This document shows positions 8,855 to 17,708 of a stretch of DNA of 64,000 bases, one piece after another. Below the pieces are notes generated by a model that ran no database searches, was not told the origin of the DNA, and saw only the letters and a list, made by a program, of their open reading frames with translations. The stretch comes from Modestobacter sp. Leaf380 (GTDB taxonomy: Bacteria; Actinomycetota; Actinomycetes; Mycobacteriales; Geodermatophilaceae), in contig NZ_LMQC01000012.1 of the NCBI RefSeq assembly GCF_001424485.1, forward strand, positions 643,012-707,011. The letters are read 5' to 3'. Every line of letters begins with the position of its first letter. Within the stretch, counting starts at the first letter, position 1. A program made the translations under genes and the position numbers.

Positions 8855-10756
8855 TCAGGGGACGGTGACCTCGGCGTCCAGGGCGGTCTCGTTGCCGGCG
8901 AAGTCGGCGACCAGCAGCGCGACGTACAGCGCCGTCCCCGAGGGGAGCCGGTCGAACCCGTACTGCAGGCCCGGGAGGTCGGCGAACAGGCCCGGTCCCT
9001 CCGGGGAGACCCAGGAGCCGTCCTCGGCCTGGAGCAGGGTGAAGACCAGGCCCTCCGGGTCCGGGGTGAACTCGGCCAACAGGCCGTCACCGGACTCGGC
9101 GTAGTAGGCCTCCGAAGTCACCTCACCGGCGTCCTGGTCGATGGTGATCGACAGCCGGATGCGCTCGGCTGCGTCCCGGCTGCCACCGGGGGCCACGTAG
9201 TCCAGCGGCACGGTCACGGTGAACAGCGGGGAGTCCTCGTCGCTGTCCAGGGACAGGTAGGCGTCCATCGTGTCCTGGCCGTCGGTGATGGTGAACCCGG
9301 TCAGGTCGTAGAACCCCGAGACGGTGCCGTCCTCGCCGACGGTGCCCTCCTCGTCACCGGTGATGAGCAGCGACCCGTCGTCCTGGCGCTGGCCGTAGAC
9401 GACCCGGGCCGAGGCGGCGCCGGTGGCGGCCAGCGGCGCGGAGACGGTGAGGCCGTCGGCGTCGAAGGCGACGCTGAGCCCGTCCCCGGTCTCGAACGCG
9501 GGCTGGTCGCCCTCCGGCACCGCCTGACCCGCGCCGTAGTAGGCGTCCAGGAACGCCGACCAGGCACCCGCCGCGACGACGTCGGCGTAGGCCGGCGCGT
9601 AGTACTCGGCCTCCGCCGGGAAGTAGACGCTCATCCCGGTGGCGCCCAGGTAGGCCTTGCCATCGACCTGGTAGGTGACGACGTCGCCCAGTGCCCGGGT
9701 CACGGCGTCGGCCTCGTCGGCGACGTCGAGGGCGGCGACGCTGATCTCACCGGCCAGCTGCCCCAGGTCGACCTGCCCGGTGGACCGCGAGGGGTCGGGG
9801 TCGGCACCGAAGGCCAGCGTCGTCGAGCGGGCCCTGCCGACGGCCGGGGACAGGTCGGCGGCGCGGTCGGTGAGCACCCCGGCCAGCGCCGTCATCGCCT
9901 CGTCCAGGGCGGGCAGCTGCGTGAGGTCCATCAGCGACAGCGTCGTCTGGTCGACGGTGTCCTCCGCGGTGGCCTGGGCGTTGAAGCCGTCGACGACGGC
10001 CCGGCCCAGGGTGTCCACGTCGGTCGCGGGGTCGGTGAGGACGCCGAAGGCGGCGTAGTCCCAGCCGTGTCCGGGCTCGAGCTCCTCGGAGGCGATCATC
10101 CGGTCGGCCAGCGGGGCCATCGTGGCGGCGGTCTCGTAGGTGGCCATCAGGCAGGCGTCGAAGCCCACCAGGTCCAGCCGGTCCAGCCCGGCGGCGGCCA
10201 GGCCGTCGGAGATGCCGGTCTGCAGTCCGGCCAGGTCCATCGTGGACTGGCCGGCGGACTCGTCGGCGCCGACGCCGGGCCAGCCCGCCCCGTGGTCGCT
10301 GAGGACCAGCGCGTAGTGCTCGGACGGCGAGGCCTCGACGCTGGCGGCGATGAAGTCGGCCAGCACCTGCGGGTCGGCGGTGTCGACGTCACCCAGGTCC
10401 TCGCGCAGCTCCAGGCTGTCGGGCTGCACCGAGAAGGTGCGGGCCCCCGACCAGGCGCCGGCGTCGAGCAGGTCGGCACCGCTGTAGCTGGGCTCCTCGT
10501 CCGAGGCGGCCCGGTCGACCAGCGCCTCGATCTTCAGCTCGCCCTGCGACCCGACCCCGGCGAGCTCGCCGACGTCACCCAGCAGCGCGGCCTCCAGGTC
10601 GGTGTCGGCCATCGAGTAGAGCATCACCGTCCAGCCCTCGCCCGCGGCCGCACCGGTCTCCTCGGGGACCTCCTCGCCGCCGGTCTCGCAGCCGGTGAGC
10701 AGCAGCCCCAGGCTGAGCGCCACCGCGGCCGCCCTCGTCGTCGAACTCGTCCGCAC
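8855..10756 (-). CDS. Clostripain-like (C11) cysteine peptidase lipoprotein
   Basis: Predicted cell-surface cysteine peptidase of the clostripain family. With the GTG start at 10756 (GGGGAG box 5-6 nt upstream) the 633-residue product begins with a lipoprotein signal and lipobox LLTGC (Cys23). The peptidase domain shows the catalytic His in LSDHGAGW (His155) and Cys in VGFDACLMA (Cys202), plus the early WTVMLYSMADTDLE segment. The C-terminal ~230 residues are beta-rich and of unknown function. Clostripain-type enzymes cleave after Arg or Lys. It lies 135 nt downstream of the transglutaminase on the same strand, probably with its own promoter. Confidence 0.88.
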   Translation of the reverse strand: MRTSSTTRAAAVALSLGLLLTGCETGGEEVPEETGAAAGEGWTVMLYSMADTDLEAALLGDVGELAGVGSQGELKIEALVDRAASDEEPSYSGADLLDAGAWSGARTFSVQPDSLELREDLGDVDTADPQVLADFIAASVEASPSEHYALVLSDHGAGWPGVGADESAGQSTMDLAGLQTGISDGLAAAGLDRLDLVGFDACLMATYETAATMAPLADRMIASEELEPGHGWDYAAFGVLTDPATDVDTLGRAVVDGFNAQATAEDTVDQTTLSLMDLTQLPALDEAMTALAGVLTDRAADLSPAVGRARSTTLAFGADPDPSRSTGQVDLGQLAGEISVAALDVADEADAVTRALGDVVTYQVDGKAYLGATGMSVYFPAEAEYYAPAYADVVAAGAWSAFLDAYYGAGQAVPEGDQPAFETGDGLSVAFDADGLTVSAPLAATGAASARVVYGQRQDDGSLLITGDEEGTVGEDGTVSGFYDLTGFTITDGQDTMDAYLSLDSDEDSPLFTVTVPLDYVAPGGSRDAAERIRLSITIDQDAGEVTSEAYYAESGDGLLAEFTPDPEGLVFTLLQAEDGSWVSPEGPGLFADLPGLQYGFDRLPSGTALYVALLVADFAGNETALDAEVTVP

Positions 10757-10891
10757 GCGCACTCCCCGCCTCACGGGCGCCGACGTGGCGCCCGACCGCA
10801 GGCAGCGTGCCCCACCCGACGACCGTCGGTCCGGAGGCTGTGTGACAACAGATCGTGTCGCGTTCGTGCAGGTCACACGGCGGTGCCCGGG

Positions 10892-11842
10892 TCAGGCCAG
10901 CCGGGTGACCTCCACGACGACCGAGTGCCCCTCGCTGCGCGGGCCGGAGAAGATGCCCTTGAGCGGCGGGACGTCCTTGTAGTCCCGGCCGCGACCCAGC
11001 GTCACGTGGCGGGTGCCGATCTCCACGACGTTCGTGGGGTCGTAGCCGGTCCAGCTGCCGTCCCACCACTCGACCCAGGCGTGGCTCTCGCCCTTGACCG
11101 GTTCGCCGACCGGGGCGTCGGGGCGGGGGTGCAGGTAGCCCGAGACGTAGCGCGCCGGGATGCCCAGCGCACGCAGCAGCCCGACGGACACGTGCGCCAT
11201 GTCCTGGCAGACGCCCTTGCCCGACGTCCACGCCTGCATGGCGTTGGTCTTCACGTTGGTCGACCCGGACAGGTACTGCATGTGGTCGTGCACGAAGCGG
11301 CACACCCGGTGCCCGGCCTCCCGCGGGTCGGCGTCCCCGACGACGTCCCGGACGGCGCGGACCACGGGGGCGTCCATCGCGGTCAACGGCGTGGGGCGCA
11401 GCATCTCCCCGAACCGGTCGACGACGTCGGCGGTGGCCAGCTGCGCCCAGTCCACGACCGGTGCCGGGTCGGGCTCGAGCCCGGCCTCGACCACGGAGGT
11501 GGCCACGACGGCCAGCTCGGTGTGCGGGCCGTGCAGGTCGAACGCGGTGACCGTGGAGCCCCAGTAGTCCCGGTAGGCGTGCACGGTGGCCGCCGGCTCG
11601 ATCTCCACCCGCGAGCGCAGGGTGGTCTGCCGGGTGGTGTTCTCCGGGGTCATCCGGGCCTCGTTGTAGGAGGTCCGGACCGGACCGCCGTAGCGGAACC
11701 GGGTCCGGTGCACGACCTGCAGCCGCCACCGGTCCGGCGTCGGTGCGACCTGGGACTGCGACTGGGCGGCCTGCTGCCCGGTCTGCACGGAGGAGGCCCG
11801 CACGACGGGCCCCTGCGACTGGTGCTGCCCCACCGGGGTCAC
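10892..11842 (-). CDS. Transglutaminase-like cysteine protease family protein
   Basis: 316-residue protein with an N-terminal beta domain (WRLQVVHRTRFRYGG..., residues ~38-130) and a transglutaminase core with the full triad: Cys212 in GKGVCQDMAH, His254 in GESHAWVEWW and Asp268 in GYDPTN. No signal peptide is visible. Members of this group act as peptidases, amidases or crosslinkers; substrate unknown. It is the third gene of the ATP-grasp / alpha-E / transglutaminase trio. Start chosen at the GTG that overlaps the alpha-E stop by 4 nt; the first ~35 residues are Gln/Ser-rich and low complexity. Confidence 0.9.
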   Translation of the reverse strand: MTPVGQHQSQGPVVRASSVQTGQQAAQSQSQVAPTPDRWRLQVVHRTRFRYGGPVRTSYNEARMTPENTTRQTTLRSRVEIEPAATVHAYRDYWGSTVTAFDLHGPHTELAVVATSVVEAGLEPDPAPVVDWAQLATADVVDRFGEMLRPTPLTAMDAPVVRAVRDVVGDADPREAGHRVCRFVHDHMQYLSGSTNVKTNAMQAWTSGKGVCQDMAHVSVGLLRALGIPARYVSGYLHPRPDAPVGEPVKGESHAWVEWWDGSWTGYDPTNVVEIGTRHVTLGRGRDYKDVPPLKGIFSGPRSEGHSVVVEVTRLA

Positions 11843-12789
11843 CCCACGCCTTCCGGCACCCACACCTGGGGCGCCTGCTCGGTGAAGAACCTGCTGGTGA
11901 CGGCCTCACTGGCGGCCGAGCAGGTGCGCTGCAGCTCGTCGAGACGAGTGGGCAGCTTGGCCAGGATCTCGTCGGTGCCCATGAACTCCAGCATCGTGCG
12001 GGCCCGCCCGACGATGCGGTGTGCCTCCCCGGAGACACCGATCCGGTGTCCGTCACGGACGTTGGAGCGCTCCAGCTCGGCCAGGCAGCCCTCGGCCTGC
12101 TCCAGGGCGGCGAAGACCGAGCGCGGGAAGAGCCGGTCCAGCAGCAGGAACTCCGCCGCCCGGCTGGAGTTCACCGCGCCCCGGTAGGTGCGCAGGTAGG
12201 GCTCGTAGGCCCCGGTCGAGCGCAGCACCAGCGTCCAGGACGGCGCGGCGTCCCCGGCCAGGACCCGGGTGGACAGCATCCGGCTGGTCATGTCGACCCG
12301 CTCCAGCGAGCGGCCCAGGATGAGGAACAGCCAGCTCTCGTCCCGGCTCATCGTGGCGTCGGCCAGGCCGAAGACCATCGCCGAGCGCTCCCGGACGAAC
12401 CGGTAGAGCGAGTGCGGGCCGTACCGGCGGGCCATGGTGCGCTGCTGGGGCAGCGCGTTGTGCGTGACGTTGAGCGACTCCCAGATCTCCGCCGACAGCA
12501 CCTCCCGGGCACCGCGGGCGTTCTCCCGGGCCGCGGACAGCGCGCCGACGATGGAGCTGGGCGCCACCCGGTCGAAGGCCAGCGTGCTCAGCACCCGCTC
12601 GGTGTCGGCCTCCTCCAGCGGGCAGGGCACGCCCATCAGCGCCAGCAGGTTGTGGCAGGCCCGCTGCTCGTCGATCCACGGGTCCTCGACCAGCCGCTGG
12701 GTGTGCACGTCGAGGATGCGGGCGGTGTCGTCGGCGCGCTCCACGTAGCGGCCGATCCAGAACAGCGACTCGGCGATGCGACTGAGCAT
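11839..12789 (-). CDS. Alpha-E domain-containing protein
   Basis: 316-residue, nearly all-helical protein of the alpha-E family. The start MLSRIAESLFWIGRYVERADD and internal SRAAEFLLLDRLFPRSV are typical. No enzymatic residues are known for the family; it occurs next to circularly permuted ATP-grasp proteins and transglutaminases, and is thought to work with them in modifying peptides. The ATG overlaps the stop of the ATP-grasp gene (TAATG), and the 3' end overlaps the transglutaminase start, so the three proteins are likely made in fixed proportion. Confidence 0.92.
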   Translation of the reverse strand: MLSRIAESLFWIGRYVERADDTARILDVHTQRLVEDPWIDEQRACHNLLALMGVPCPLEEADTERVLSTLAFDRVAPSSIVGALSAARENARGAREVLSAEIWESLNVTHNALPQQRTMARRYGPHSLYRFVRERSAMVFGLADATMSRDESWLFLILGRSLERVDMTSRMLSTRVLAGDAAPSWTLVLRSTGAYEPYLRTYRGAVNSSRAAEFLLLDRLFPRSVFAALEQAEGCLAELERSNVRDGHRIGVSGEAHRIVGRARTMLEFMGTDEILAKLPTRLDELQRTCSAASEAVTSRFFTEQAPQVWVPEGVG

Positions 12790-14429
12790 TACGGCCCCTT
12801 CCGGAGGCTCGGCGCGAGCTCGCGGGTGTCGAGGGGGAAGAGGGCCTCCGGCTCCCGGCCCTGCTGCTGCTGCTGGCCCTGGGCGATCGCGTTGTCGTTG
12901 GCCGGGCCCGGGTCCTGGGCCGGCGGTTCGGCCGGCAGGTCCGCGGTGGTGAACTCGATCTGGGTGCGGTCGGCCGGGGGCGCCTCGGTGGCCGGGCGCG
13001 GTCCGGAGATCACCCAGGTGTCCTTGGAGCCACCGCCCTGGCTGGAGTTGACCACCAGCTCGCCCTCCGGCAGCGCGACCCGGGTCAGCCCGCCGGGCAG
13101 GACCCACACGTCGGTGCCGTCGTTGACCGCGAAGGGCCGCAGGTCCACGTGCCGGGGCGCGATCTTGCCGTTGATCAGCGTCGGGGACGTCGACAGCCCG
13201 ATCGGCTTCTGCGCGATCCAGTCCCGCGGGGAGGCGCGCACCTTCACGGCCAGCTCGGCGAGGGTCTTCTCGTCCGCGCGCGGGCCGATGACGATGCCCT
13301 TGCCGCCGGAGCCGTCGACCGGCTTGAGCACCAGCTGGTCCAGGCTCGACAGCACCCACTCGGTGGCGTCGGCGTCGTCCAGGCGGTAGGTGTCGGCGTT
13401 GGCCAGCACCGGCTCCTCGTTCAGGTAGTACCGGATCAGGTCGGGGACCCAGGTGTAGATGAGCTTGTCGTCGGCGACGCCGTTGCCCACGGCGTTGGCG
13501 ATGGTCACCCGGCCGGCCCGGGCGGCGTTGAGGACGCCCGCGCAGCCGATCACCGAGTCCGACCGGAAGTGCACCGGGTCCAGGAACTCGTCGTCGATGC
13601 GCCGGTAGATGACGTCCACGCGCTGCTGGCCGTCCGTCGTCCGCATGCTGACCTGGCCGCCGGAGCAGACCAGGTCGCGGCCCTCGACCAGCTCGACGCC
13701 CATCTGGCGGGCGAGCAGGGCGTGCTCGAAGTAGGCGGAGTTGTAGACGCCCGGGGTGAGGACGACGACCGTCGGGTCCCCGACCGTCGAGGGCGCCGAC
13801 GCCTTGAGCGCCGCGAGCAGCTTGGTCGGGTAGTCCGCGACGGGCTGGATCCGGTGGTCGCCGAACAGCTCGGGCAGCACCTGGCTCATCGCGGCCCGGT
13901 TGGTGATGACGTAGCTGACCCCGGAGGGGCTGCGGAGGTTGTCCTCCAGCACCCGGAAGTCCCCGGCCTCGTCGCGGACCAGGTCGATGCCGCTCACGTG
14001 CACCCGGACGCCGTTGGGCGGGACCAGCCCGTGCGCGGCCCGGTGGAAGTGCGCGCTGGTGGTGATCACGCTGCGCGGCACGATGCGGTCGGCGAACACC
14101 TGCCCGGCGCCGTAGACGTCGGCCAGGAAGGCCTCGAGGGCGTGCACCCGCTGGGCGACGCCGCGCTCGATGTGCGCCCACTCGTCGGAGCCGATGACCC
14201 GCGGCACGATGTCGAGCGGGAAGGGCTGCTCCTCCCCCGCGTGCGCGAAGGTGACCCCGGCGTCGCGGTAGGTCTGGCTCAGCACGTCGGCGCGCGCGGC
14301 CAGTTCCTCCCCGGACATGGGTTGCAGGGAGCTGAAGAGCCCGGCGTAGGGCGGCCTGGGTTGGGCCGGTGCGCCGAACATCTCGTCCCACTGCTCCCCG
14401 AGGGGGTAGCCGTCGAAGAGGTCCGCCAT
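12789..14429 (-). CDS. Circularly permuted type 2 ATP-grasp protein
   Basis: 546-residue predicted peptide/amide ligase: ATP-grasp enzymes activate a carboxylate as an acyl-phosphate and join it to an amine. The circularly permuted subfamily is seen here from GLFSSLQPMSGEELAARADV near the N-terminus, GVRVHVSGIDLVRD (~185), VVLTPGVYNSAYFEHALLA (~220), LVLKPVDGSGGKGIVIGPR (~365) and NSSQGGGSKDTWV (~460). The C-terminal ~70 residues are Pro/Gln-rich and disordered. TAGGTT sits 6 nt before the ATG, so the operon probably starts with a leaderless mRNA. The acceptor substrate is unknown. Confidence 0.92.
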   Translation of the reverse strand: MADLFDGYPLGEQWDEMFGAPAQPRPPYAGLFSSLQPMSGEELAARADVLSQTYRDAGVTFAHAGEEQPFPLDIVPRVIGSDEWAHIERGVAQRVHALEAFLADVYGAGQVFADRIVPRSVITTSAHFHRAAHGLVPPNGVRVHVSGIDLVRDEAGDFRVLEDNLRSPSGVSYVITNRAAMSQVLPELFGDHRIQPVADYPTKLLAALKASAPSTVGDPTVVVLTPGVYNSAYFEHALLARQMGVELVEGRDLVCSGGQVSMRTTDGQQRVDVIYRRIDDEFLDPVHFRSDSVIGCAGVLNAARAGRVTIANAVGNGVADDKLIYTWVPDLIRYYLNEEPVLANADTYRLDDADATEWVLSSLDQLVLKPVDGSGGKGIVIGPRADEKTLAELAVKVRASPRDWIAQKPIGLSTSPTLINGKIAPRHVDLRPFAVNDGTDVWVLPGGLTRVALPEGELVVNSSQGGGSKDTWVISGPRPATEAPPADRTQIEFTTADLPAEPPAQDPGPANDNAIAQGQQQQQGREPEALFPLDTRELAPSLRKGP

Positions 14430-14435
14430 GGGGGG

Positions 14436-14441
14436 AACCTA
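14436..14441 (-). promoter_or_regulatory. -10 box (TAGGTT) of the ATP-grasp operon
   Basis: On the minus strand TAGGTT is followed by six bases and then the ATG of the ATP-grasp gene, with no ribosome binding site, the arrangement of a leaderless promoter. Confidence 0.55.
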
Positions 14442-14538
14442 GTCAGCGCCGGTGAACGGCGCGTTTCGGCGCGCGCCGACCGCGACCGGGCCGTGACCTG
14501 GGCCGGTCCACGGCCGGTCCACGGGCGGCCCCCCGGGC

Positions 14539-16263
14539 TCAGGGCCGGCTGCGGACCGCCTCGACGAGGACGTCGCGCAGGTCGTCGGCCTCCTGGGCCG
14601 AGTACGCGGCCCCGCCGGTCACCCCGACGATGCGCTCGAGCACCGACAGGTCCGCGTCGGGACCCAGGCCGACCGCGACGACCTGGACCGGCCGCGCCGG
14701 GTCGGCCTCGGCGGCCAGCGTCGCGAGCAGCTCGGCCTCCGACGGGCCGGTCGGGTCGTCGTCGGTGCCGTCGGTGAGCAGGACGACGGTGTTCACCGTC
14801 GCCGGGTCGAACCCCTCCCGGGCGGACCGGACCGCGGCCAGCACGGTGTCGTACAGCCCGGTGCCGCCGGCGGACAGCCGGTCGGGGAGGGAGGCGAACT
14901 CCTCGGCCAGCAGGTCCCGCTGGTCCCGGCCGTCGACCACGGTGCCGAAGGGCCGCATCGGCAGGACCTCCGCCCAGTCCCGGTCCCCCTCCAGGCGGGC
15001 GGCGAAGACCCACAGCCCGCCGGTGGTGCGGTCGGGCAGCACCGAGAGCGCCGAGGTCAGCGCGTCGCGCGCGAGGGTGGCGCGGGTGCCGCCCCCGGCC
15101 GGGGCGTCCATCGAGGTGGAGACGTCGACGACGGTCAGCAGCCGGCTCGGGGTCACCAGCGAGGCCACCCGGTCCGGCAGCGCGTCCAGGGTGGCTGCGT
15201 CCAGCTGCAGCACGGCGGGCGGGCCGGCGTCGTCGTCGGGCCCGCGGCCGTCGGCGTCCCGCCAGCCCTCGGCGCGGACGGCCCGGCCCTCGCGTGCGGC
15301 GTCGGTCAGCCGGCCGAGGACCGCGTCGACGGCCGCGGCGTCGTCGGTGCCGGCGACGGTGCGCAGCACGGGCAGCTCCAGGACGGGCGCCCCCTCGGCG
15401 GGGACGACCACCACCAGGTCGCCGGCGCCGTCGGCGGTGGCCGCGGCGACCTCCCGCTCGGTGACGACGGCGACCGGCGCGGTGGTGCTGCCGGCGACGG
15501 CGTCGGCCAGCGCGGCGCCCGGGGACGCCCCGCCCCCGGCACCCAGCACCAGGCGGGCGACGGCGGTGTCGGCGGCGTCCCCGGGGCCCAGCGCGGTCTG
15601 CACGGCCGCCAGCGCCACCAGGCCCGCCGCGCCGGCCAGCGGGTCGGCCAGTGCGACGCCGGGACCGTCCAGGGCCTGCGCCCAGGTCGGTGGGGTGGCC
15701 GTCCACCCGCGTGCGTCGGCGACCGCCCGGCTGGTGGCCAGCACCAGCGAGGTCTGACCCAGCACCCCGGCGTCGGAGGCGACGGCAGCGCCCGCGCGGG
15801 CACCCCAGGACGCGTCGTCGGGCACCCACACCTGCGGCTGCGCGGCGACGTCGCCACCGGACAGCGCGGCCAGCGTCTGCAGCGGCTCCTGGGTGCGGAC
15901 CTCGGCGACCGTGCAGCCCCCGCCCTCCAGCGGAATCGGCCCCGACAGCACGCGCCGCACCAGCGCCCCGGCCTCGGGCACCACCGAGACCCGGACGGTG
16001 TCGTCGACCCGGCAGGAGGAGGCGGCCGGGGCGGCGGCCGCGTCGTCCCGGGGGCGGGTCACGACCCAGGCCGCGGCCGCCAGCGCGAGCACGGTGGCCG
16101 CGGCGATGCCGACGGCGGCCGGCCCGGGGCGGGTGGTCCGGCGGCCGTGCCGGGCCGCGGCACGGTGCCCGCCCGTGGCCGGTGGGCCGGCGTCCGGGCG
16201 GGCGGCGCCGGGGCGTGGTGTCTCGGGGCGGGGGGCGTCGGGGCGGGGGGCATGGCGGCCCAT
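14539..16263 (-). CDS. Substrate-binding and von Willebrand factor A domain protein
   Basis: 574-residue membrane-anchored protein. A Pro/Arg-rich cytoplasmic N-terminus (~1-55) leads to one transmembrane helix (VGIAAATVLALAAAAWVV). Outside is a region resembling a periplasmic-binding-protein fold (~85-340), then a VWA domain (~370-574) with a MIDAS metal site: DVSTSMD, GTGLYD and LTDGTDD. VWA domains bind protein ligands through a divalent cation. ATG at 16263 has a GGAG box 10 nt upstream. It is transcribed towards the ATP-grasp operon 109 nt away, so a shared role is possible but unproven. Confidence 0.85.
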   Translation of the reverse strand: MGRHAPRPDAPRPETPRPGAARPDAGPPATGGHRAAARHGRRTTRPGPAAVGIAAATVLALAAAAWVVTRPRDDAAAAPAASSCRVDDTVRVSVVPEAGALVRRVLSGPIPLEGGGCTVAEVRTQEPLQTLAALSGGDVAAQPQVWVPDDASWGARAGAAVASDAGVLGQTSLVLATSRAVADARGWTATPPTWAQALDGPGVALADPLAGAAGLVALAAVQTALGPGDAADTAVARLVLGAGGGASPGAALADAVAGSTTAPVAVVTEREVAAATADGAGDLVVVVPAEGAPVLELPVLRTVAGTDDAAAVDAVLGRLTDAAREGRAVRAEGWRDADGRGPDDDAGPPAVLQLDAATLDALPDRVASLVTPSRLLTVVDVSTSMDAPAGGGTRATLARDALTSALSVLPDRTTGGLWVFAARLEGDRDWAEVLPMRPFGTVVDGRDQRDLLAEEFASLPDRLSAGGTGLYDTVLAAVRSAREGFDPATVNTVVLLTDGTDDDPTGPSEAELLATLAAEADPARPVQVVAVGLGPDADLSVLERIVGVTGGAAYSAQEADDLRDVLVEAVRSRP

Positions 16264-16446
16264 GTGCAGTGGTCTCCTGGGGTCCGGGGCCACCGGCCCC
16301 TGCCGCACCGTGGTCGGCGTCTCGGCGCCGAGCGCACCACGACACGCGGGGCGACGGCGACGTCCGGGACCGGAACCCCACCGACTCGTGGTGTGTCGCC
16401 ACGAGCGGTCACCCCGCGGGCACGCCACCGGCCCGCACGGGCGAGG

Positions 16447-17475
16447 TCAGGCCGTGCCGCGCCGGACGAGCTCGGTCTCGCACACCCGGGACTCCGTGGG
16501 CCCTGCGGTGCCCTCGATCTGGGCCATCAGCAGCTCGGTGAGCTGGCGGGTCATCCGGTCCAGTGGCTGGGCGACGGTGGTCAGCGGCGGGTCGCAGGTC
16601 AGCGCCACCGCGGCGTCGTCGAACCCGACGACGGCGACGTCTTCGGGCACCCGTCGTCCGGCCGCCCGCAGTGCCCGCAGCGCCCCGACGGCCATCGGGT
16701 CCGAGGCCAGGAAGACGGCGTCGAGGTCCGAGCACTGGGTCAGCAGCCGGGCCATCGCGGCCTCCCCACCGGCCTCGGTGAAGTCCCCGTGCGCGACCAG
16801 CGCGGGATCGACGGCCCGGCCGGCGTCGGCGAGGGCGCGCGCCCAGCCGGCGTGCCGGTCGACCCCGGCGATCATGTCCATCGGGCCGGTGACCGTGGCG
16901 ATCCGCCGTCGCCCCTGCTCGAGCAGGAAGCGGGTGGCCACGGCCGCGCCACCGGCGTTGTCGGCGTCGACGTAGGCCACCGCCCGGCCGTCGTAGGGGC
17001 GTCCGCACAGCACCAGCGGGACGCCGGCGTCGCTGAGGATGTCGGGCAGCAGGTCCTCGCTGTGCAGCGACATGAGGACGACGCCGTCGACGTGGCCCTG
17101 CCGGGCGTAGCGGCCGATCTTCTGCTGCTCGCGGGCGTCCCGGGCGGTGAGCAGCACCAGGGTCAGGTCGGTGTCGGCCAGGGCGGCGGAGACCCCGTGC
17201 ACGATGCTGGCGAAGAACGGGTCGGAGAAGACCTGGCTGTTGGGCTCGGAGAGCACCAGCGCGATGGTGTCGGTGCGCCGGGTGACCAGGCTGCGGGCCA
17301 TCCGGTTGGGCACGTACCGCAGCTCGGCGATCGCCGCGTGCACGGCCTCCCGGGCCTCGGGGCTGACCCTCGGGGACTCGTTGACCACCCGCGAGACGGT
17401 CGCCCGCGACACGCCGGCCAGGACCGCCACCTCGTCCAGCGTGGGGACGGCGGTGCGGGTGCTCGAGCTGCTCAC
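16447..17475 (-). CDS. cebR: LacI-family repressor, CebR-like
   Basis: 342-residue regulator with an N-terminal LacI helix-turn-helix (PTLDEVAVLAGVSRATVSRVVN, residues ~11-32), a hinge and a sugar-binding core. By context it should repress the divergent transporter and beta-glucosidase genes and be released by cellobiose or a related sugar, as CebR is in Streptomyces. Start GTG at 17475 follows a strong GGAGGAG box; in-frame codons further upstream would add 21 residues without homology. The operator on its own side (17563-17578) suggests autoregulation. Assignment to CebR rests on neighbours and operator sequence. Confidence 0.85.
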   Translation of the reverse strand: MSSSSTRTAVPTLDEVAVLAGVSRATVSRVVNESPRVSPEAREAVHAAIAELRYVPNRMARSLVTRRTDTIALVLSEPNSQVFSDPFFASIVHGVSAALADTDLTLVLLTARDAREQQKIGRYARQGHVDGVVLMSLHSEDLLPDILSDAGVPLVLCGRPYDGRAVAYVDADNAGGAAVATRFLLEQGRRRIATVTGPMDMIAGVDRHAGWARALADAGRAVDPALVAHGDFTEAGGEAAMARLLTQCSDLDAVFLASDPMAVGALRALRAAGRRVPEDVAVVGFDDAAVALTCDPPLTTVAQPLDRMTRQLTELLMAQIEGTAGPTESRVCETELVRRGTA

Positions 17476-17562
17476 GGTGCTCCTCCCGGCGTCCGACCTG
17501 GTCACGGCGCCGTCGGCCGCAGACCCATCGTGCGGCACCAGGGGCCCGTTGGGAAGGGCTTC

Positions 17563-17578
17563 GTGGAAGCGCTCTCAC
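17563..17578. promoter_or_regulatory. CebR-like operator 2
   Basis: On the minus strand the site reads GTGAGAGCGCTTCCAC, close to the CebR consensus TGGGAGCGCTCCCA and to operator 1. It lies upstream of cebR, 75 bp centre to centre from operator 1, which allows repression of both directions. Confidence 0.6.
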
Positions 17579-17595
17579 ATTTCCGGAACAGACCC

Positions 17596-17622
17596 TTGAC
17601 AGTTCCCTGTGACGGCTACCAC
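17596..17622 (+). promoter_or_regulatory. Putative promoter of the ceb operon
   Basis: A consensus -35 TTGACA at 17596-17601 is followed after 15 bp by TACCAC at 17617-17622. The CebR-like operator begins 16 bp further on, so bound repressor would block initiation or early elongation. The -10 match is only moderate. Confidence 0.5.
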
Positions 17623-17637
17623 TCTCTGTGCCAGCCC

Positions 17638-17653
17638 GTGAGAGCGTTCTCAC
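17638..17653. promoter_or_regulatory. CebR-like operator 1
   Basis: GTGAGAGCGTTCTCAC is a near-perfect 16-bp palindrome, mismatched only at its centre, matching the CebR/LacI type with a central CG. It lies between the promoter and the cebE start. Confidence 0.7.
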
Positions 17654-17708
17654 GGCTTCCGCCGGCGGGCACCGATGCCCCGCCCCGGCGGCTTCCACAG
17701 GAGGTTCG

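Noticed and set aside
10840-10878. Inverted repeat GTGTGAC/GTCACAC between transglutaminase and peptidase genes as a terminator
   Set aside because: Arms are only 7 bp and 25 bp apart; it may equally be an operator or chance, so it is not listed as a feature.
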